NCBI GenBank assembly: GCA_029449245.1
Contig: JANATF010000009.1
Location: forward strand, 1 to 64,000
Direction: 5' to 3'
DNA length: 64,000 nt
Origin: Mortierella alpina
Lineage: Eukaryota; Mortierellomycota; Mortierellomycetes; Mortierellales; Mortierellaceae
This document shows, piece after piece, positions 49,986 through 61,427 of the stretch; the first letter of the stretch is position 1, and the number at the start of each line of letters is the position of its first letter. The translations under genes and the position numbers were made by a program. The notes beneath the pieces were generated by a model. It saw nothing but the letters and a program-made list of their open reading frames with translations, did no database searches and was not told where the DNA came from.

Positions 49986-50791
49986 CTCTCTTTTGCATTG
50001 TGATCGAATTTTCTGCGGGGATCCCGAGATCTAATGTTGACCTCGATCCATCTTCATTCCACTTGTTGATAAAGAGACAACTCGGAAGATCTTTCTTTTT
50101 TCTTCACTCTTCATCTGTCTTTTGGCCGAGTGCCTAACTCTTTGCTCCAGCTTGTGATCCGCCTCGTCCCCATCCATTGCTTTGTGTCCTTGCACAGTTG
50201 GATCTTCGTCCTACAGCAGCCAACCGAGACCGCATCAAAGACCGCACTCAGAAACAGCGTCGACGCACTTCCCCACCCCCAGAGTTCTCTTGGCCTGGCT
50301 CAGCCTCTTTCTTTCATTCTCTCACCCTCTCTCGTTATCTTTCTTTGGTCCCCTTTCACTCCGTCGCCGCCGCATCAACAAGCGCTAGCCATCCCATCCC
50401 GTCACAACATTCAACCAAACAGAGTGAAAAGCCAAGTGCAGGATTCAAGGACCATCTGCTCTACACCACCAAGAAGCGATTCATACAGCAGCTGCGTTTC
50501 TTCAAAGACAATCAAACTGGATCAGTAGGCGGCACACTTTGATCAGCAAGCGCCAAAGAAAGAGCAGCAGTCCGCAGTGAGTGCATTGGCTATAACGTCG
50601 CAACCCTGGACCCTCCGCCTGACTACACGTTCTGCAACAGTTCCCGCAGCAGCCGCAGCGCCCTTTTCTCCACCCTCACGCCTCTCGGGACCTCTGTGAA
50701 ATCAGAGTTCAAGAACCTGTCTCTACCTGCGCAACGCATCGCCGCCGTCGAGGAGGAGCGATACTCCTCAGAGTCTGGAGACACTCTTCCC
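49986..50791. promoter_or_regulatory. Leader/promoter region of the acrB gene
   Basis: C/T-rich DNA with several short open frames. The acrB reading frame is open upstream of 50792 to a stop at 50540-50542 but contains no ATG there, so a short unrecognised 5' coding exon may lie in this stretch. No RNA gene is seen after the tRNA terminator. Confidence 0.4.
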
Positions 50792-53700
50792 ATGACCCAT
50801 GATGGTCTCCTGTCTCCATCGGCAAGAAAAGATTCAGAGCTTGCGCAGGAGGCTACATCCACTTCTCAGGAATCGGCTGGAGAACAACAAGCACACACAG
50901 AGACGAGTACAAGACTAAGGGCAGAGGCAGAGGAAAGAGCGGGTGCAGGATTGGGATTGGGATCGGGATCGGGATCGGGATCAGGCTCAGGCTCAGGACC
51001 AGAGACAAAGGCAGAAAATGAGGAGGATGCTGCACCCGAAGCAGGAGCAGCTCCATGGGCCAAAGGCTTTACAGCCCGGCTTCAGGATCACCTCAAGCTG
51101 TTTTTCTCGATCCATCACAAGCTGTTTGACTTGGTGGCATTCTACGTGGTCATGTTTGCGCTCAACGGCCAAATGACCTCGCTGCCGACCCGGCTGGAGT
51201 GGATTGGATTCTGTGTGCAGTCCATCGTGGCGCTGCGGCGTGCCTTCCAGACCTCGATCAAGCACGGCATTGGCCTGACCTCGTTCCTGGGCATGCTCGA
51301 TCTCCTCGTCGGCCAGCTGTTTCTTCATCAGGATCGGCTGGGTCTCTTGCCCACGGTCGCCAACCTCCTCGTGTACTTTTATGTGATCAACCTGACCCGC
51401 GGTCTCGTTTTTGGCGACTCGGTGTCATGTCTGTTGTGGTTCTTATTTGGCCTCGTGGATATTTATCGCAAAGACCCGTCATCGGCCTCAATCCTGGACC
51501 TAACTCCCTACAAGGTCATCCCAGTGCACACCGTCGGTTTTGGTCTTTACATCCTCATGTCAGAGCTAGTTGATGTCATGCTTCACAGTGCAGAGCCGGA
51601 TCCAGTCCCAGGGAGATATCTCAACTACAATGGCACGCAGAAGGAAGGTCCCGTCTCCATGAGGTAGAGTGAACGTGCGCCTGCGTATACTCTTTCTTCA
51701 AATTTTTGTTCCGTTGCTCAGAAACTCACCACCCCGATCCCTGCTCCTTGTTGTACACTTCTACTCTAGATCCTCCAGACGCTCTTTACATGCTCCCTCG
51801 GATCCTTCCAACAGTCTTCGATTCGAGCTTTGCATAACAGAAATCACACCGTTCACGGTATCGTTCTGCTTGAACGCCCTTTCGGAACAGCCGGTTGCAG
51901 AACCAGGACAAGGACAGGGACAGGATGCGGGAATCAAGGACCCTACTGCAGCACCAACCGCCTTAAACCCCACCGCGAGCTTGGCACCCTCAAACGAAAC
52001 AGTGGATCTAGCAGCAATCAAGATTGGTTCAGCCGCCAGCATCTTTTCCTCGGCCTCATCTTCGCGGCAGTCCAAATCAGTAACGACACCTAGGATCATT
52101 TCGACCTCGGACATTGTTATACATGTCAATTTCATCCCCTGGCACCAAGTTCAATATCACTTTCCCGACGACCAGAGCTTTACGTTGTATGGCCTCACAC
52201 CATCGACGGACTATGAGATCGAGATGAAGGTGCACCAGTTTTCTAGCTTTGTGGCAAGAGTTGGCACTCGTGCCGCACAACGTAAGTCGATCTGTCTCCC
52301 AGACTTTCTTTGGTTTTTTGAATTTCAATAGCATTGTTGTCACAAAAATGAGTTCCTACTAAAACATCCTGGCTCTGCCATTGCATGATCCCGACCACTC
52401 CATAGCTGGAACGCCGATTCCCACCAACGAATTTGAAAAGGTGATGAAATCATTGGATTCTGCACAAAGTGCAACCAGTACATCTAGAAGTAGCAAGAGC
52501 CGCAAGAGCAGAAAGATCCAGAAGGCTCAAAAGGAGGCAGACAGCAGCAAGAGCAAGGGAGCAGTGGCGATTGCAGGAACCACAATAGCATCTTCAGCGT
52601 CACCCCCAGCATCTCTTGTAGCAACATCCACAGCGAAAGCAACCGATTTGAGATCAGCTGCGGGAGTCGTTGCCCCTCCTTCATCCCCATCGCCTTTATT
52701 GGCAGAAGCAACGAATGCTCGCACGCCTAGTCAAGGAGAGGGTACAGTTTCCAAGCCAGAGCCCAAGAGTGTGAACGAAGCTCTGCTAGAGCAATTGCAG
52801 GGTTCACTTGAGTCTGTTTCGGAATCGACCGCGGCAGTCAAGGCGCTTCTTAAAAAACTCAAGAGGGATCAAGGAAAGTCAGAGTCACTTTTGCGACAGG
52901 AGCTGGAGGGCATTGGACGTGGCCAGGCAAAGGCGGTGATTCAGGATCAGAAGCGGCGACAAAAGTTGTCATTCTTGCAGGAATCTATAAAGCAAACGGA
53001 TGCCAATTCATTAGTGCTCCAGAATGAGATCCAAGAGTTGAGGGCGACAGGTGTCTTCATCCAGCCCAAGATCGACCTCGCGCTGGAGGCTTCACGAGCT
53101 GTAGAGCAACGGATCCAAGCATCACAGTCGAGCGGTAAGGCCGAGATCTTGCCTCTCAAGCAAGAGTGTCAGCACTTGAAAGCCGAGATCAAGCGACTTG
53201 AGGCGGAACGCGCAGAGTGGATGGCCAAAGCCACGCAAGTGCGCGAAGGCGAGGTTGCGCCCCTTCAGCTGAGGCTGCAGCGACTAGAGCAGCAGCAGAT
53301 TGTTTGGAAGGTCGCTGCGGAGGCCAGCAAGGACAAGGATCGCGAGGCTAGGCTGAAGATGACTGCATACGAAGAGGAGGCTCTACGGTTGACAGCGCGT
53401 GCCCAGGAACTCGAGAATGACATTCAAAATGTCAGGAACAAGAGCACGACGATTGAAGAATCTCTTGAGAAAGAAATGGATCTCTGGGAGAATCTTGAGC
53501 ACGAGTTCCAAGAGACTGGTCTCCCGCTCTCCTCGCATTCTTCCCAGCAAGCCGGACAGCAGGAGTCCCTGAACGTTCATAGTTTGCGTCGCTCAAACAG
53601 ATCTGTGGAGACAGGATATGGCGATTCGCACTATTGGTTTTCTGGAGGTTCTGGAGCTGGCCTGGGATCAGGGGGATCCGGGTCAGGCGAAGGGTCAGGA

Positions 53701-53910
53701 ACAGGATCGGATCTATGGAGGAATGCGGGCGCTTCTTTTGCAGCGTCAGGGCTAGGAGACAGCCGTGTCCATGGCCATAGCTCGACGGCAGGCGACATAG
53801 GGATGCTTACGGGTGGAGGACTCTGGGATGTGCCTGCACTGGGATCGATGCTTGACAGCTCAAAGTCTAACCGCGTTGCCGGTCCTTCGCGGTCCTTGGG
53901 TCACGAATAA
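50792..53910 (+). CDS. acrB: AcrB-like ubiquitination-network membrane coiled-coil protein
   Basis: Three exons, 50792-51663, 51770-52281 and 52406-53910, give 962 residues from the first in-frame ATG. The frame is open further upstream without ATG, so a 5' exon may be missing. Domains in order: a disordered leader with a (GS)n run encoded by a GGATCG microsatellite near 50960; three to four hydrophobic helices (FDLVAFYVVMFALNG, LLVYFYVINL, LLWFLFGLVDIY); a fibronectin-III-like domain (RFELCITEITPFTVSF...VIHVNFIPWHQVQ...LYGLTPSTDYEIEM); a long coiled coil (about residues 590-860); and a Gly/Ser-rich tail. This matches fungal AcrB, implicated in Aspergillus with the CreB deubiquitinating enzyme and acriflavine resistance. 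The biochemical role is unclear. Confidence 0.82.
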
Positions 53911-54360
53911 AAAAAAACGAAAAAGCAGTGCCTTTGTGGATCCTCAAAGGGCTTGACGCTTTCAGAGGTCGTCCAAAAAAGCACGTCGGGTTGTTTGTGT
54001 TTTTTGCGTTTATGGAGGGACAGCGCCCTGCTCAAAACGCGTTCACGTATTTTTCGTATTGACACCTCGTTCCATCCACTCCATCGCTCTCTCCTCCGTC
54101 CATCCATCCACTCGCTCCTGCGTGCCGTCTCTCGCTCTACAGCCCCTCTTGCCCCACCTTCAGCTTGCAGCCAGGGCCAGGCAGCCATACATTCCACTTG
54201 AGCACGGGCAACAGGCTGCCGCATCGAAACAAAACGCAACTCACCATCCACACAGCACACAACACGTAACGCTCACCCGCTCAAACACACACCCACGTCG
54301 ACAGCAAGCAGCAAGCAGCAGGCACAGAGCAGCAGACCCACCCAGCAGCAATTGCATCCA
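53911..54360. promoter_or_regulatory. Region between acrB and the Gln-rich gene
   Basis: 450 bp, beginning with an A-run right after the acrB stop and ending in CA- and GCA-rich leader DNA before the ATG at 54361. No gene is recognised. Confidence 0.4.
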
Positions 54361-57300
54361 ATGCACGCCAACAATAGCTTCCGCAAGCAGCAGGCCATGC
54401 GCGCCCTCGATGCCCTGCTCTCGTCGACCACTTCGCGTCCACTCGCGGGTCCATCCTACGGCGAGCAGCCCTCGCCACCCACCAGGCACGACACCCAGGC
54501 CGATCCTCCAGGACCGGACCTTCAGTGTAGCGACACAGACCCTAATCTTGACAGCCATGACGAGGAAAAAGGCATCGCTTCAAAAACAGCCCCGTCGCAA
54601 AAGGACTCGCAAAGGTGGCTCCTCCAGAGACAAGAGATGGAGAGGCAACTCCAGAGGCAGCAGCAAAAGCAGCAGCAACAGCTGTTGCAACAGCATGAAC
54701 AGCTTCGCACGGAGCATCAGGAGAGGCTAGCCCTTAACTACCGGTTGCACCATCCGGACCCCCGACACCAGCGGCAGCACGCTGGTCGGACTACGGACGA
54801 GGCTGAGGATGCTGATGAAGAAGACGAGGACGAGGAAGACGATGAGGACGGTCAAGAAGGGAGGAGCAAGCAGAGCGATACCCAGGAAATTAGCCCACGC
54901 AAGCACCACGGACACATCGCTCAGTCAAACCCACAGCAGGGAGCCGAGATGGCCTCTGCTGCCACAACCTCGAATAGCAACCGACCGCGCAAATACAACA
55001 AAAGCAAGACAAATGACCGTGGAGCTACCGGCTCCACCGGCACCACTCCCAGCAACGCGCCAAAGAGACAGTACAAAAAGACGATCCTCCGACAGCAGGC
55101 TGCGCTCCTGGCTGCCCAGCTCAAAGAGGAGAATAAGGCACGCGACTCGGAGGCCACACGACGGGTCCTCGCTCGCACCGGTGTCATCAAGGTGGGTGTT
55201 TCTTCCGCTTCTAAAGGTGTTGAGCATGACTGACAGATGGTGGCAAGCGCGAAACTAATGAAAACTATCCCGTCTATTTTTTTATTGGCCATTTTCTCTC
55301 ATAGCATCTGCGCTCACTAAAGTCCCGACTATCGTTCGCGCAATACAAGGTCGACAAGGGTTGGGAAGATCAGCCACTGCCCTTGGTGACCGAACTGTTT
55401 GAAGAGAGTCTGGAGGACAGTGGTGACAGCAATGATGAGTTGGCCCCATTCATGCCCTTCCGCCGCACGCCCAGTGCAGCTACCACCACGACCGAGAGAA
55501 TTGCACCATCTCAGTACGCAAGGGCAATCTCGACGGTGGCACCGGCCCACCTCAGTGAGCTGAAACCTTCTCGCCACCAGGTCGCTGTCAAATCTGTGCA
55601 GAGGAATGGACGTGGTTCAGAGCAGGCGCAGGGACTCATTGACCACGGAAGGAGTGTGGATCAGGATGGCATACTCGGTCCTCTGGATTCGGAAATCTCC
55701 GAAGCAGATGACATCGTTTGGGACACGCCATGCTCATATGAAGGAGCACCTGCAGCCATGAGTCGGCAGCCGCGCGACTTTGAGAGCTCACGATCGCTGA
55801 GCCCATCAAGAATTCTCCTAAGCCGTCGCCAGCACCCACCCAAGCGTGTCGATGCATCACCCGCCTTACGTCCATCGCCGTCCACACGAGAAACGTTACT
55901 CAAGCACCAACAGAGACCTGGATACCAGCGCCCCTTGTCCTCGAATTGTTCGGAAACAGGTTCTGAGGATGATGGCGTGTTGGAGTCGGGTCAGCACACC
56001 TCGAGCAAGACCAGTAACGCGTCTAAAGTTCAGCCAGAGATGGCTAAGACTGTCCCTTCCTCGCAGACAGTGCCTTCCACACAAAACGAGCTACAGAGGC
56101 AACAGCGGCGGCAGCTTGAGGAATTGCAAAGGAGACAGCTTGAGCAATTGCAGGAACTCCAGAAATTACAGCAGAAGCAACAGATGGAGCTGCAAAAGGC
56201 TCATGCGCAGTTGGCACATCGCGAACCAGCACCATCCAAGAGTGATGATTTGCGGCTCAAGGCCCGCAATGTGTCTCGTCCCAAAGATACAAGACCAGGA
56301 AACGACAAGGAAAATTCTAGTCGGCAATCTGGCTCGGCCTCTGGCATCATTCGGCGCCAAGAGTTGCTGCAGGCTCAGAAGCAAACCCGAATGGACGGGC
56401 GATACGACCGTAACCTGCCTACTTCAGTGGCTCAAGAGCGGCATTCAAGTGATGCACCTGTTGCGAAACCCAGTTGTGTGAATCCATTGCCTTCCAGATC
56501 CGATCAAACTTCAGCGCCGATGGTACATAAACAGCGACAAAGCAGGCCCTCCACGCCACTCACGCCACTCACGGTACGACAGCAACAGCAACAGGGGCAA
56601 AATGACAGAGGTCTTCGAGAGCAATTACAGTATGACCAGCGTGAGCGTCCAACGAACATGCGCCAGGAGGAATATCGACAGTACCAGCGGAAAAAACTAC
56701 AGCAAAACGAGGAGAAGGAGCAGGAGCTGCTTCGATTGCAGCGGCGACTGGAGCAACAGCATTTGGATCAGCAGAGACGTAAAACGCTGCTCCTTCAACT
56801 GCAGAAGCCCACGCAGCAACGTCAAGATCAGGCGCAAGGACGTCGAGAGGTTTTGCGCCCAGAACTCCAGTCCCAGCTGGTAACGCCAAAGAAGAAAAAG
56901 CCATTGAACCCAGTTCAGAAGGCTCCCAGTACCGAGAACATCTTGGCCTCCGTGCGGTCCACGCACAGCAACGTCCGTTCAACCTTGGTATCGGCCTCGC
57001 CCTCGATGGCAACTGCCAAGAATATTCTCTTGGGCAGCAAGCGTGTGTTACAGTCCGTCGAGGACAAGGAGAATTTTGCGTCTCCGACATCCTCCCCTAT
57101 ACGACGCACGCAGTACAATGATTTGGACTTGTCAGAATGGGCTGCTCGCCAGCCTACATCGACAAAGGGCGTCAAGAGGCAAAAGCCAGCAATATCGCCA
57201 CCCGCTACTGTAGTTTCTCGGTCGCCAGCGTCGCTGCCTGGGGCAATGCGTGCTACCAACTCCACCGCTTCTGTCGCCTGTATGGGGCTCAATGCCGACC

Positions 57301-58406
57301 CGTCACCTTTCATGGTTTCCCCCAGCATGGCGCACGCATCCTCGTCACAGTTTACAGCGGCGTTACTCAACACCTCGCCCGAAGTTCAGCCCGCAGTGGC
57401 AACGGTACCGGATGGTGTGCAGTCCAACAAGGAGTTTTTGAACTGCTTTGATCAATGGATGTCGGACCTCGGGACGGACGATATTGCGGGGCTGTCCTCG
57501 GTCCCGTCCTCTAATACAGAGTATGCGGAGGTGCATTTTACCGACTCGAATGCACAGGAGCCCAAAGCAGGTGCAATCAGCAGCGGTAGGGATGAAAGTG
57601 CAGGAGAGAAATCAGAACGAAAAGAGGCTGAGGAGGAGAAGGAGGAGGAAGAGTTTGAGGAAGAAGACGATGAGGATGATGCAAATCAAACTGGGCAATC
57701 AGGACTCGACGACGAAACCGAACTGGACGATGCGGAGCTTGATCGCTTGCTTTATTCAGAGGTCGGGGATGATTACTTTTACACTGGCCAAGGGACAGTG
57801 AGCACGCCTGGGTCCGACTTTGGCAGCACTCAAGACCTGAATAGCGATGGCGCCACGCCAGACCTCTACGACTGGTTCCCAGATGCGATTCATGATGATG
57901 GCACACCGTCCTTGTTGACGGCAGAGCAGCATCTCTCCCTGCTGTCCACGGACCCGATCTTGTCGTCTTCCCCTGGCGAACTCTCACAGGGTCTTGAGCT
58001 TGGCCTCGAGTTTGACACCGCAGGGGACCCACTCTGGCTGCAGCAAGAGCTGCAACTGCAACGACAACAGTTGGAACACCACCACCATCAGCAGCAGCAT
58101 CTGGAGTCGCAAGAGCAGAACCCGCAACAGCAGCATGAGCATCAGATCCAACCCTTGCTTTGCTCTTCCAGAGATGGAACGCCGCAGCTGGACTCGACCA
58201 CCTCGACCTTGTTATCATCCTCATCTTTGGCAGATATGCTTCCGGGATCGACGCTGTTGGGAGGATCCCATCATTACCTGCCCTTGGGACTAGGTGGCGA
58301 GCCCATGTCAGACCACAGCATTGTCCATGTGGATGACCATTTGGGCAAGACCGAGCTTTTGATGAGCGGCCACCCCTCTAGCGTGGACTATTACTTTTCG
58401 ACATGA
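54361..58406 (+). CDS. Large Gln-rich, acidic nuclear-type protein with Whi5/Nrm1-like motif
   Basis: Two exons, 54361-55191 and 55305-58406, joined in phase 0: 1310 residues. No enzyme domain is recognised. The only compact conserved-looking block is HLRSLKSRLSFAQYKVDKGWED, which straddles the second exon start; it resembles the short helical motif of the fungal G1/S repressors Whi5/Nrm1 (pattern LxxRLxxAxxKVxxGW). This is a resemblance, not proof. Otherwise it has polyglutamine/Gln-Arg coiled coils (near residues 100, 510 and 660), an acidic run (EEEKEEEEFEEEDDEDD), basic patches (KKKKPLN, KRQYKKT) and an acidic-hydrophobic C terminus like an activation domain. A nuclear transcription-linked role is plausible. 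It is convergent with STT3. Confidence 0.6.
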
Positions 58407-58537
58407 TACATCAACACTTGGCGACAATATATAAAATGTTTTTTTTTTCAGTTTATTTCGTGTCGACTTCAAAAGCAAGGTTAGACGAAACCACGATAAC
58501 CCGCCGTGGTTGGATGTCCTTTTTTTTTTTTTTTTTT
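58407..58537. terminator. Convergent 3' region with T20 run at the STT3 stop
   Basis: 131 bp between facing stop codons. T runs occur at 58440-58448 and 58520-58539; the latter overlaps the STT3 stop codon, so in the sense direction the TAA is followed directly by a genomic A-run. Confidence 0.45.
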
Positions 58538-61102
58538 TTACTTTCGCTTGAGCAAAGACATCTTGCGGGCCTTGCCCTTCTCGAAAGCTGTGGCATCCTT
58601 CAAATCACGGCCGAGGATATCAAGGTCCTTGACCTTGTAGATGCGGACAAGCCAGTTCTCGGTCGTGTAGGCTTCGTCCAGGACGCTCAATGTGGGGCCT
58701 TCAGCAGGCATGCGTGCGCCACGGACATGGTCGACCGCGTTGCCTCCATATAGCTCTGCGAAACGATAGTACGACATCTTGTACATGAGCGAGTTCTTCA
58801 TCGTGGGTGTGGCCTCGTGATCGACCTTGTACTCGCCTCGCGGCGTGAAAAAGTTGGTCTCCTTCACCTCGTTCGGGTAGACGCCCTCCGCAATGCGGAT
58901 CATCCACAGGAACTTGTTGATATCATCGCCCGAGTAACCAATGACTCCACCAAAGAGCACGAGCACATAGTCGACATCGTGCTGGCGAAGCACCTCGTAC
59001 GAGACCTCCTCGGACGTGGCCATGGCTTTGCCCACAGTGGCGATGTGAGTGTTGTTCCAGGTGTTGTTGTCGACGAGCGTCGTGACGTTGGCCATGCCAG
59101 CCATCTGGTAACCATAATCCCACCAGGCCAGGACCTTCGCATCCTCCTTGGTGTTTTTGCGGAGCCAGTAGTAGGCCTCGCGAAAGTCGTCAATGATCAC
59201 CTGCGAGCCATCCGCCTGGCGTGAGGCAAGGACAATGGAGGGCGAGGAGTACGATCCCGAGGTGACATAGGTACAGTGCCAGGCAAACATGAACAGGAAC
59301 CAGGTCAGCTGCACAATGACCATGGCTCTCGAATCCCAGTTGAAGATCGGGTACCGCTTCTTGTCGTTGTTGGTCTTGGCGTGGGTCTTGGTCTCTGATT
59401 CGGCGGCCTTGGTCGCAGTCTTGGCAGGGGTACCCTTTCCAGCGCCCTTCTTTCCTCCAGCCTTGGCTTCAGTGGTAGCTGTCGTAGGCGTATTGGAGGC
59501 GGGGGTGTCGGTGATGGAGGGCTGAGACTGGGATCCCTTGAGGTTGGAGGCCAGGACGTGCTCAGACTTTTCCAGATACGTGTCCAGCAAGGTTGAGTAG
59601 GCAATGGCGGCAGAGACACAGACCACGGGGGTGAGAGTGAGCATCAAGCGGACCATGACTCCTGCAAAGTACGAGGCAAAGACAGAGTAGAGGATGATGA
59701 AGACGTGTTCGTCCTTGAGCTCCTTGAAGCAGAGGTAGACACCGGCGGGGAACAGGAAGATGAGCATCTGCAGATCAAAGAAGAAGGATGTCCAGGCGGT
59801 AGGCTGATGTTCCGAGACCGAGGCGATGATGGGGATATGAATCTTGGCGTAACCAGTGTCGTAAAGAGAGTAGAAGCGGCCAGTGAAGGGCGCAATAACA
59901 CCCGAGAGACTGAGGAGGGTCAAGCCAACGACTGCCACGGCACCCACGGCAAGGATGCCACCCTTGAGCAACGCCTTGAACTGCTTGGGCGAGACATAAC
60001 CGCGCACCAGCTCTGCAAAAGCAAAGAGCTGGACGAGGCCAAAGACGCCAAGTGCCGCCATGTGCTCGCTCGTACGTGTGGGCTGGAAACCGACAAAGGG
60101 GATCTGCATCGACAAGAGTGTGCCCACGGCGTAGAATGTCGAATACGAGACATAAAGACGGTTGGAGTAGCGGCCCATGAGCAGCAACGTGAAGACGTGG
60201 AGAGGCACCAGGTTGGTGATGAAGACATAGCCACCTAGCAGAGGGCAGCATCGAAAGCAAAGGGACGGGAGAGAAAGACAGGAGTGTCAGGATTTCGTTG
60301 TCTAGCCCTTCTGCACTGGGCAATTGAGCAACTGGGCATTTAAAAAGAACTGGTGAAAGAGGTAAACCGATATACGTACCCCATGCGGACACCATGTAGA
60401 AGTAAAAGAGCGCGGTCAAGAGACCAAAGAAGGCGCTGCCAGTCTTGACGGCCTTGATCCAGAGGTAGAATGTAAAGACAAGCAGGAAAATGGCAATGCC
60501 CTCGTTATCGTACGAGCCAGCGACGGAACGCGAGATGTAGCCAGGGGCGACGCCGAGAAAGGCGGCCGCCAATAGACCCGCAGACGAATCCTTGAGCTCC
60601 TTGGTGAGCAAGTATGCGGAGAAGGCTGTCAGGCCCGAGAACATGGGCGCAAGGAAGACGCACACGTTACGGATGTCGACAGGGAAGTTGAAGAAGTGGA
60701 GGACGTTGTGGATGAGCGCGCTGGTGACCATGATGCCAGGATACACGGTGCCGCCGACGACGCGTCCAAGGGGATACCATGATTTCTCATCAAACCAGTT
60801 CCAGAATTCATAGAAGCCATTCTTGACCAGGTCTAGAGAAGAAGAGGATCAGGATGGTCGCTTAGCTTACGAACGAGAGGTTGATGTATGCCATGGTTCT
60901 GTAGCCAAACAAAAACGAGATGGCCTCGAGATGGCTCCTTACGCTGGGTGGTGCGGTAGTTGAACCAGGGGTCGAACTCGTGGATGACCGACTCGAAGCG
61001 GATGATGGAGAAGAGTCGGCTGGCGATGGCCACCACGGCAATCAAGATCAGGATGGTGGGCTTCAGGACCCGTGCCACCGTGCTGGTGGTCTCTGCGGAC
61101 AT
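58538..61102 (-). CDS. STT3: STT3, catalytic subunit of oligosaccharyltransferase
   Basis: Transfers the lipid-linked glycan to Asn in N-X-S/T sequons in the ER lumen. Three exons: 61102-60943, one from about 60832 to 60380, and about 60235-58538. The first begins [16 protein letters not shown]. Luminal catalytic features are visible: [17 protein letters not shown] (first metal-binding DxD-type loop), [25 protein letters not shown], and the hallmark [10 protein letters not shown] with [10 protein letters not shown]; the DxxK-like helix follows ([12 protein letters not shown]). About thirteen membrane helices are present. A Lys/Ala/Thr-rich insertion of about 60 residues ([13 protein letters not shown]...NNDKKRYP) precedes the luminal domain and is unusual. 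The C terminus is basic (KMSLLKRK). Confidence 0.95.
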
Positions 61103-61427
61103 TGCGTTCGCGTGTGTGCTGTGTTATGAGTGCGTGTGAGAGCTGCGAGGGGGGGCGCGCGATGATGCGTGCGGGTGCCTTTGGTCTGCTGGTAGATCTC
61201 TTCCGGTGCTCGCTCCTGGGGGCTGTTCCTGCGCTGACGGGTGGATGTAGGGGCCGGGCGAAGCAGGCGTGACGAGGCGGATGATGAAGAAAAAAAAAGG
61301 CAGCCAGATGGGGGGATGCAGCAGAGGATGTGAGGTTGATTCGTATGTACAAAGAGGGACGCGCCACGTCACGTACACGCTCCGCTCCGTTCAAACGTTT
61401 TTATTTCTAATTTGTGTCGTTGCAAGT
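61103..61427. promoter_or_regulatory. STT3 promoter / RAPTOR 3' flank
   Basis: 325 bp between the STT3 start and the RAPTOR stop, both on the minus strand. G-rich on the + strand near 61150. No gene. Confidence 0.45.

Noticed and set aside
50940-51005. Short direct repeats resembling a CRISPR-like or regulatory array
   Set aside because: They are a hexanucleotide microsatellite in frame with acrB, encoding a Gly-Ser run; CRISPR arrays are not expected in a fungus.
54059-54730. 223-codon plus frame overlapping the start of the Gln-rich gene
   Set aside because: Different phase from the frame that continues across the phase-0 intron; Ser/Arg/Pro-rich shadow.
57577-58224. 215-codon open frame on the minus strand inside the Gln-rich gene
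   Set aside because: It mirrors a repetitive Gln/Glu-rich coding strand; the opposite frame has the supported gene and no domain is seen here.
59775-60746. 323-codon minus frame overlapping STT3
   Set aside because: Its first part is the genuine second STT3 exon; the frame then reads through an intron into the wrong phase of exon 3, so it is not a separate gene.
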